Of a stretch of 38,332 nucleotides of DNA, positions 32,721 to 38,332 are shown in pieces; the stretch's first letter is position 1, and every line of letters begins with the position of its first letter. The notes under the pieces were generated by a model. That model saw only the letters and a program-made list of their open reading frames with translations, made no database searches and was not told the origin of the DNA. The position numbers and the translations under genes were made by a program. Origin of the DNA: CAYWNA01 sp964459305 (GTDB taxonomy: Bacteria > Planctomycetota > Planctomycetia > Pirellulales > Pirellulaceae). Location: assembly GCA_964459305.1 (NCBI GenBank), contig CAYWNA010000113.1, forward strand, positions 1 through 38,332, written 5' to 3'.

Positions 32721-34046
32721 TCAGACAAATTTTGTTTCGCCAGGTACCGCAATCTGATATTGTCCATTCTCGTCCGGCAAAATCGGCGGATCGGCGTCCC
32801 AGGCGTATTTGGCTGGTGACAAATCTTCCTGCGAGTTGATCGCCTGGTCCCAGGTAATCGTCTTACCGGTGTACGTTGTCATGCGGCCCAGAACGGCCAG
32901 CATGCTGCTGCGTGACATGTAGAGGCCGTTGTTGATCGGCTGGCCGTTGCGGATCGATGCGAACAGCGCCTCGTGCTCCGCGACGTACATGTTGGGCTTG
33001 GGCTCGTCGTAGACCCACGGGTTTTCGCCTTCGATCCGGTGCTTCAGCACGTTACACGTGCCCTTGGTGCCCAGGATGAGATCCGAAACGTCATTCGTGC
33101 AGCCGGCCTGCCGACGGCAGTGCGAGTAAAGCCGCGTCCCATCCGCGTATTCGTAGGTCACGCAGTGGTGGTCGAAGATGTTCCCGATGGCGATCTCGGA
33201 ACGGAACTGTCGTCCGCCGGATCCCCAAGCACGTTCGGGCGGCTCGTCATGCATGATCCAGGCCGCCTTGTCCAGGCTATGCACGTGCTGCTCGACATTG
33301 TGATCGCCGGAGAGCCACGTGAACGGATACCAGTTGCGCATCTGGTATTCCATTTCGGTCCATTCCGGCTGTCGGACGCGGTTGCGAAACCAAGGTGGTC
33401 CACAATTGTAGGTTTCCTGGATGGCCACAACCCGACCGATGGCTCCGTCCAGTACTCGTTTGATGGTTTCCTGCACCCCGGCATGATACCGAAAGCACAA
33501 GCCGGAAACGAAGCTCAGGTTCTTCTGCTTGGCCTCCTCGCATGCGGCCAGCACCGCTCGAAAACCGGGAGCGTCGACGGCGACAGGTTTCTCGCAAAAG
33601 ACGTGCTTGCCGGCTTTGGCGCAGGCATCAAGGTGTGCTGGTCGGAAGTGGGGCGGCGTGGCCAGGATCACCACGTCTACGTCGCTGGCGATCAGTTCTT
33701 TGTAGGCGTCGAAGCCGGTGAAACGGTGATCGGCGTCCACCGTCACTCGGTCGGGGAATCTTTTCTGCAGTTGCTTGATACTCAGTTCCAGACGGTCGTC
33801 GAACGCGTCGGCCATGGCGATGAGCTTGGTGTTGTCGTCGGCAGTCAAAGCGTTGGCCGCTGCACCTGTACCTCGGCCGCCGCAGCCGATCATGCCGATC
33901 TTCAGTGTGTCGCTGCCGGCTGCATGGACACTTCGAGCAACGGAGAGGCTGCCGGCTATCGCAACGCCGGCCAATGCAGCTGATGAGGTGAGGAAATCGC
34001 GGCGGGACGGCTCTTGCGTCGTATTGGGCTTGTGGGAGTCGGGCAT
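32721..34046 (-). CDS. Tat-exported Gfo/Idh/MocA family oxidoreductase
   Basis: This 441-residue protein has a Tat signal (S-R-R-D-F-L, 14-19) and an Ala-rich stretch to about 43, then a Rossmann domain (I-G-M-I-G-C-G-G-R-G) and the family motif C-E-K-P-V-A. The large C-terminal domain is typical of planctomycete secreted members. Such enzymes probably carry tightly bound NAD(P) across the membrane and act on oligosaccharides or glycosides; that is known for some relatives and inferred here. GGAGG lies eight bases before the ATG (complement of 34044-34046). It is divergent from the glycoside hydrolase gene. Confidence 0.9.
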   Translation of the reverse strand: MPDSHKPNTTQEPSRRDFLTSSAALAGVAIAGSLSVARSVHAAGSDTLKIGMIGCGGRGTGAAANALTADDNTKLIAMADAFDDRLELSIKQLQKRFPDRVTVDADHRFTGFDAYKELIASDVDVVILATPPHFRPAHLDACAKAGKHVFCEKPVAVDAPGFRAVLAACEEAKQKNLSFVSGLCFRYHAGVQETIKRVLDGAIGRVVAIQETYNCGPPWFRNRVRQPEWTEMEYQMRNWYPFTWLSGDHNVEQHVHSLDKAAWIMHDEPPERAWGSGGRQFRSEIAIGNIFDHHCVTYEYADGTRLYSHCRRQAGCTNDVSDLILGTKGTCNVLKHRIEGENPWVYDEPKPNMYVAEHEALFASIRNGQPINNGLYMSRSSMLAVLGRMTTYTGKTITWDQAINSQEDLSPAKYAWDADPPILPDENGQYQIAVPGETKFV

Positions 34047-34396
34047 GATCGATCCTCCGAGCTAGAGATTGCGTGGCGTGGTGAGCGCACGATGCACGGT
34101 TCATTATGACCTACGAAAGGGCGCGACGGAAGCCACGGTCCGCGATGATGGCTCTCCGCATGGGTTGACGGGGCTATCAGTCTCGTCAAACTGCAGATGT
34201 CTTTCAATGTGAGCATGGCATAGGCGAGGACTCTAGTCCGCATTTCTCATCAGCCCAGGGATTTGGCGAGACCGTGTATCGAAGTAACCCGAAACGTAAG
34301 CGAGGATAACTCGTGTGTCAGCCCTCGCTTACGCGTCGGGTTACGATGGGCTGATGAGAAATACGGGCTAGCACAGCGGTTAAGAAAGGAATTATC
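34047..34396. other. 350-bp divergent intergenic region with nested repeats
   Basis: This region separates the minus-strand Gfo/Idh gene from the plus-strand hydrolase gene and must hold both promoters. I see no clear -35/-10 pair. Its right half is occupied by the nested inverted repeat at 34233-34371, which ends only 25 bases before the hydrolase start. Confidence 0.5.
34233..34371. repeat. Nested inverted repeats upstream of the glycoside hydrolase
   Basis: Outer arms at 34233-34257 and 34347-34371 (TTTCTCATCAGCCCA core) match at 23 of 25 positions. Inner arms at 34284-34305 and 34323-34344 (GTAACCCG..CGTAAGCGAGG) match at 20 of 22 with a 17-base loop. As at 20198-20346, one palindrome sits inside another. 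Confidence 0.85.
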
Positions 34397-37060
34397 GTGA
34401 CAATGCGCCGTTCTTCCGTATTGCTGTCTGCGGCTGTTTTTGCCGTTGTGACTCTTGTCGCCGCGCGAGTCGCCCCGGCGCTCACGGCCGAGGTCCGGAC
34501 CGTCGGTGGCTCGCCGACGCTTTATGTAGACGGCAAACCAACCTCGCCGCTGATGTTTTTCGGATGGGCTTCCGGCGGACGGCCATATACGTTTGTGCTC
34601 GACACCGAGTGGAAGACGTACGGATTCACGTTCACAGCACCGGAGGACAACGCGGGCCATTTCGGCGTGCACATCCGCCTCGGCGGAAGCGGTCCCGGTA
34701 CGGTCTGGATCGACGACGTGCGGCTTGTTGAAGGCGAGGAAGACGATTCCGCGGTCGCCAACATGCTCAAGTACGGCGGATGGGAAGGCAACAAGGAAGA
34801 AATCGGCCATGTGTGGCATTTGTTTACCGACAAAGGACGCTACGGCTCGGAGGCTGACTGGGAAACCGTTACCGACGATAGGGCAGAAGGCGAGCAGGCC
34901 TGCCGGCTGACCATCCGCGCCGCTGGCACGTCCGCCATGCACTGCCATTTCTATCAATCCGGCCTGTCCTGCAACAAAGGTCAACGTTACACGTACACCG
35001 TCCGTATGAAGACCGACCGCAAGCTGAAAGGCGATCTCTTGACGCTTCACCACGGATCGCCGTGGACGATCTATCCGCCGGATGATGCGAATTCCGTCTA
35101 CCAGAGTCAGGTGCGCATGGCAGCGGCCGCCGGTATTCATATCCATTCCTTTGGCATTCCCATGCCGTGGCCAAAGGCTGGCGAACGCCCGGATTTCAGC
35201 GGCGTGGTGAGCGCATTTGAAGCCACGCTGAAGGCCGATCCGCAGGCGCTATTGCTTCCTCGATTTGGCATGTCCGCTCCGGCGTGGTGGCAAGACGCCC
35301 ATCCTGACCAATGCCTGACTTTTGACGACGGCGAGACGCGAGGCGAATGCCCCGCCTCGACATTGTGGCGCGAGGAGAGCTTGAAGCAACTCCGCGCACT
35401 GGTCCGGTTCTGCGAAGATAACTACGGCGATCACGTGTTGGGTTATCACCCGTGCGGGCAGCATACGGGCGAATGGTTCTACCAGCGATCGTGGGAACCG
35501 CGTCTGTCGGGCTTCTCGCCCGCCATGACGGCCGGATTCCGGCGTTGGCTCAGAAGCCGATACAAAACCGACGATGCGCTTCGCGCCGTCTGGGGCGAAG
35601 CGAGCGTTTCATTGGACAGCGCCTCGGTGCCCACGGCGGAAGAACGCCGCGCAACCGCGCATGGCCTTTTTCGCGATCCACAGCGCGAACGAAAAATCAT
35701 CGATTTCTACGAGTACAAACAACTCGCCATGGAAAAGCCGCTGGAATCGATGGCGCGCGTGGTCAAGGAAGAAACCGATGGCCGGAAGATCGTCACGCTC
35801 TTCTACGGCTATTTCTTCGATATGTGCGGTATCCCGTCCGGACCGCAAATCAGCGGCCATTTGGCCATGGAACGAATGCTGCGGTGTCTGGACGTCGATG
35901 TTCTTTGCTCGCCGATTTCCTACTTCGATCGGCAATCGGGCGGTGCGGGGCTTTTCATGACGGCCGTCGATTCGGTGCGCGCGGCAGGAAAGCTATGGCT
36001 GAACGAAGACGACACGCGCACGTACCTGACTCCCGCCGACGCCGGTTTCGGTCGTGTGGAAACGCCGCCGCAGACGTTCTGGGTGCATCAGCGCAATTAC
36101 GGACATATCCTGCCGCGCCGCATGGCGTGCTGGTACATGGATCTTGGCGGAATCGGCTGGCTCGACGGTCAAGACATCTGGAACAACATCCGGACGCTCA
36201 AGCGGCACTATGATGCCAACGTTGCCCGACCGGCCACGTTCCGTCCGGAAGTGGCCATTATCGTGGACGAACGTTCGCCGTTTGCCATCGCCTGCAACCG
36301 AACCATCATGCATTCCCAGTCCTACATATTGCGGAACCGCCTCTATCGCATGGGCGCACCGATCCGGACGCACTACCTGGGCGACCTGCTTGCTGGCAAA
36401 GTACCTCCATCGAAAGTCTATGTCTTCTTGAATTCGTTCTATCTTGATCGGGCCGCCCGCGCTGCCATTGCGAAAACGACCGCTGGGAAGACGGCTGTGT
36501 ACTTTTACGGCAGCGGTTTTCTGGCGGACCGTGCCGACGACGCGTTGATCGGTGAACTGATCGGCATGCAGGTTTCGCGCATCGTTGCACCGAACGGGCT
36601 GGTAACCTTTGCCGAAAACGACGGCCCTTTGTTGGCCGGGCTTCCCCATGATCCCTTTGGCAGCAAAACGAAGCTGTCGCCGCTTTGGTCCGTTGACGCT
36701 GGCTCTGGGATCACGCCACTGGCCACGCTACCCAGCGGTCAGACGCTGGTCGCGGCCAAGGAAGACGCCAATGGGCTCCGGGTCTACATCGGGACGACCG
36801 ACGCGCCGGCGGCTTTCTTGAGGAACGTCCTGAAAGCATCGGGCGTGCACTTGTACGTCAATTCTGACGACGTGATCAGCGCCGACGGTTCCTTCTTGTC
36901 ACTAACGGCTACCCATGACGGCACCAAGCACGTCATGCTACCTGAGCCGAAAACCGTCCGCGACGTGTTCGACGACCGCCTTGTGGGCGAAGACATCCGG
37001 AGTTTCAATCTGCCAATGGTCCACGGCGAGACGCGACTGTTCGTACTAACAACTCCGTGA
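34397..37060 (+). CDS. Exported glycoside hydrolase (GH42/clan A-like) with inserted carbohydrate-binding module
   Basis: This 887-residue protein has a Sec signal to about 31. A (beta/alpha)8-type region from about 230 has A-A-A-A-G-I-H-I-H (242-250), G-Q-H-T-G-E-W (354-360) and L-W-L-N-E-D-D (533-539). E359 and E537 are candidate acid/base and nucleophile. The layout is closest to GH42 beta-galactosidases, but the match is general. Residues about 64-224 look like a CBM4/9-type beta-sandwich set into an N-terminal loop, with its C-terminal half (W-K-T-Y-G-F-T-F; V-W-I-D-D-V) before its N-terminal half. AAAGGA (34385-34390) favours GTG 34397 over ATG 34403. It probably degrades external polysaccharide. 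Confidence 0.75.
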   Translation: MTMRRSSVLLSAAVFAVVTLVAARVAPALTAEVRTVGGSPTLYVDGKPTSPLMFFGWASGGRPYTFVLDTEWKTYGFTFTAPEDNAGHFGVHIRLGGSGPGTVWIDDVRLVEGEEDDSAVANMLKYGGWEGNKEEIGHVWHLFTDKGRYGSEADWETVTDDRAEGEQACRLTIRAAGTSAMHCHFYQSGLSCNKGQRYTYTVRMKTDRKLKGDLLTLHHGSPWTIYPPDDANSVYQSQVRMAAAAGIHIHSFGIPMPWPKAGERPDFSGVVSAFEATLKADPQALLLPRFGMSAPAWWQDAHPDQCLTFDDGETRGECPASTLWREESLKQLRALVRFCEDNYGDHVLGYHPCGQHTGEWFYQRSWEPRLSGFSPAMTAGFRRWLRSRYKTDDALRAVWGEASVSLDSASVPTAEERRATAHGLFRDPQRERKIIDFYEYKQLAMEKPLESMARVVKEETDGRKIVTLFYGYFFDMCGIPSGPQISGHLAMERMLRCLDVDVLCSPISYFDRQSGGAGLFMTAVDSVRAAGKLWLNEDDTRTYLTPADAGFGRVETPPQTFWVHQRNYGHILPRRMACWYMDLGGIGWLDGQDIWNNIRTLKRHYDANVARPATFRPEVAIIVDERSPFAIACNRTIMHSQSYILRNRLYRMGAPIRTHYLGDLLAGKVPPSKVYVFLNSFYLDRAARAAIAKTTAGKTAVYFYGSGFLADRADDALIGELIGMQVSRIVAPNGLVTFAENDGPLLAGLPHDPFGSKTKLSPLWSVDAGSGITPLATLPSGQTLVAAKEDANGLRVYIGTTDAPAAFLRNVLKASGVHLYVNSDDVISADGSFLSLTATHDGTKHVMLPEPKTVRDVFDDRLVGEDIRSFNLPMVHGETRLFVLTTP

Positions 37061-37126
37061 GATGCGCCGTGTACCGCGAGTTTTTCTGGCACGTACACGG
37101 CTCTCGGTCAGGTTTGACACATTGCA

Positions 37127-37206
37127 CGTTTAACCGCAAGCCGGAGGCGTGCGCGATTGTGCCTGGCCAGCGGATTACGCGCACGCCTCCGGCTTGCGGT
37201 TAAACG
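37127..37206. repeat. Perfect 29-bp inverted repeat
   Basis: The arms at 37127-37155 and 37178-37206 (TTTAACCGCAAGCCGGAGGC core) are exact reverse complements around a 22-base loop. This is the longest perfect palindrome in the window, lying 66 bases after the hydrolase stop, where it would stop or stabilise the transcript end. Confidence 0.9.
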
Positions 37207-37266
37207 AGTCATTTTCGGCCGCGGGCACGTTGAGGCCCAATATCCCTCCTGCTAGCGTCTGTGTGG

Positions 37267-37294
37267 TTGCCACGCCAGGAGTGGCCGGTATAGC
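37267..37294 (+). promoter_or_regulatory. Possible promoter for the terminal TIM-barrel gene
   Basis: TTGCCA (37267-37272) and TATAGC (37289-37294) are 16 bases apart. Both are moderate matches to the sigma-70 consensus. An overlapping CATAAT at 37294-37299 is an alternative -10 but is badly spaced. Confidence 0.35.
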
Positions 37295-37361
37295 ATAATC
37301 AGAAGATTGGCAAGCATTTTTACCCATTCTTGTTTGAGGGATCCACAAGGGAGCTAAGAAC

Positions 37362-38204
37362 ATGATCGAGCTTGGTCTGCACACGGACAACTGGCGAACA
37401 CTGAGTGGCAGTTTCGAGACGGCTTGTGAAACGGCAGTCAAGTACGGGCTGGAACACATCGAATTTGCCGTGATCCACGGCCAATACTTCATTCAGGCGA
37501 TGGGTTATGACCCGTCGATTTCGCTGCAGGCCAACCCGCGAGCGTTGCGCCGGTATCTGGAATCTAAGGGCCTGAAGGTCTCTCAAATGGACGGTTCGTT
37601 TCCCATGATGGGACCGGAAGGATCGTCGTTTGGAGTTCAGTACGCACAGCAGACAATCCGGTTTGCCGCCGAGTTAGACTGTCCCATGGTCGATACCGTG
37701 GACGGTGCGTTGGAGATACCGGGCATGAGCAAGGAAGACGTCTTTCGCATTACCTGCGACAACTACCGGCAGATCCTTCCGTGGGCTGAGGACTACAACA
37801 TCATCATCAATGTCGAACCGCACGGTCCCTATACGAGCGACGGCGATTTCATGGAGCGGCTGTTCGAATATTTCGAATCCGAATACCTGCGCTTCAACAT
37901 GGACACAGGCAACTCGTTCATTGCCGGGCTGGATCCGGTCGAGTACATCAAGCGTTTCCGCAAGTACCTGACCCACGCTCATATCAAAGATGTGAGCGAA
38001 GGCTTGGCGGCAGCCGTCCGCGGGGACGAAACGGGAATCGCCGTGAGCGAAGTGCCCGTCGGCGGCGGAGTGAACGCCGATAACATCAAAAAGTGCATGG
38101 AATTCCTCAAAGAAACCGACTGGGACGGTGGCGTGTCGATCGAATGCTTCGGCAGCGACGAAAACACGCGGCTCAGCGTCGAATTCATGCGCGGGCTTGT
38201 CTGA
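37362..38204 (+). CDS. Xylose-isomerase-like TIM barrel (sugar isomerase/epimerase)
   Basis: This 280-residue cytoplasmic protein has the complete metal quartet: E152 (N-V-E-P-H), D181 (N-M-D-T-G-N), H207 (A-H-I-K-D) and E261 (S-I-E-C-F). It would isomerise or epimerise a sugar or related polyol. AAGGGAG (37347-37353) lies eight bases before the ATG. It is a third member of this fold in the window, distinct from those at 7053 and 17328. Its place after a glycoside hydrolase suggests it processes a released monosaccharide, though it probably has its own promoter. Confidence 0.9.
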   Translation: MIELGLHTDNWRTLSGSFETACETAVKYGLEHIEFAVIHGQYFIQAMGYDPSISLQANPRALRRYLESKGLKVSQMDGSFPMMGPEGSSFGVQYAQQTIRFAAELDCPMVDTVDGALEIPGMSKEDVFRITCDNYRQILPWAEDYNIIINVEPHGPYTSDGDFMERLFEYFESEYLRFNMDTGNSFIAGLDPVEYIKRFRKYLTHAHIKDVSEGLAAAVRGDETGIAVSEVPVGGGVNADNIKKCMEFLKETDWDGGVSIECFGSDENTRLSVEFMRGLV

Positions 38205-38253
38205 ACAGGCGGTCGCAGTCCAGCGGTTTGTCAAAATTTTCGATGACCCGTTC

Positions 38254-38299
38254 GTAGTCCCGCCTTTAGGCGGAAGAGGCCGGCTGAAGCCGGTACTAC
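38254..38299. repeat. Short double palindrome at the window end
   Basis: GTAGTCCCGCCTTTAGGCGG (38254-38273) and CCGGCTGAAGCCGGTACTAC (38280-38299) pair at their outer ends (GTAGT/ACTAC). Each also forms its own small hairpin (CCGCC..GGCGG and CCGGC..GCCGG). It resembles the element at 32629-32695. Confidence 0.65.
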
Positions 38300-38332
38300 A
38301 AACCGGATGAAACGAAATCAGTTCGTATTGCC

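Larger units (their letters stand above)
37061..37361. other. 301-bp intergenic region with long perfect palindrome and promoter-like site
   Basis: No gene is seen. It holds the 29-bp perfect inverted repeat at 37127-37206 and a promoter-like pair at 37267-37294 that reads into the TIM-barrel gene. Confidence 0.5.

Overview
The window looks like chromosome from a planctomycete, most likely a member of the Pirellulales or a close relative. The evidence is the gene content. There is a Cys-type sulfatase, several Gfo/Idh/MocA oxidoreductases and xylose-isomerase-like TIM barrels, some of them with Tat signals. There is also a DUF4954 protein next to an acyl carrier protein, a MoxR/DUF58/VWA membrane-protein locus, and many palindromic intergenic repeats. 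The assignment is inferred from this mix; no rRNA or tRNA gene was seen.

Layout. Positions 30-578 hold a small secreted protein. Positions 953-7922 form a compact six-gene plus-strand operon: URO-D-like protein, Gfo/Idh dehydrogenase, FGGY kinase, AroE-like dehydrogenase, fucose/arabinose-isomerase-like protein and a TIM-barrel isomerase. A recognisable promoter and a palindrome lie upstream. It looks like a sugar or cyclitol catabolic pathway of unknown substrate, with no transporter or aldolase. It ends against a displaced 3' fragment of ribosomal protein S1 (about 7970-8262). Positions 8689-13531 hold a primary-type sigma factor, phosphate acetyltransferase, a DUF4954 beta-helix protein and a translationally coupled acyl carrier protein. 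Positions 13633-18299 hold a Tat-exported aldo/keto reductase, a Tat-exported M19-like protein with lost metal ligands, a small stand-alone secretion-ATPase-like protein and a Tat-exported TIM barrel.

Positions 18555-28622 are a Bat-type locus: a VWA protein, three unrecognised membrane or secreted proteins (one of 1186 residues), MoxR, DUF58, a two-TM protein and a second VWA protein. The unit from 21100 to 28622 is bracketed by two inverted copies of a 130-bp MITE-like element. Positions 28801-34046 are on the minus strand: an amidohydrolase overlapping a membrane protein, a sulfatase and a Tat-exported Gfo/Idh protein. Positions 34397-38204 return to the plus strand with a large exported glycoside hydrolase, whose inserted carbohydrate-binding module looks circularly permuted, and another TIM-barrel isomerase.

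Most longer gaps hold inverted repeats from several families, two of them nested. The most promising uncharacterised units are the 953-7922 pathway with its re-purposed AroE enzyme, the DUF4954-ACP pair, and the unusual Bat locus.
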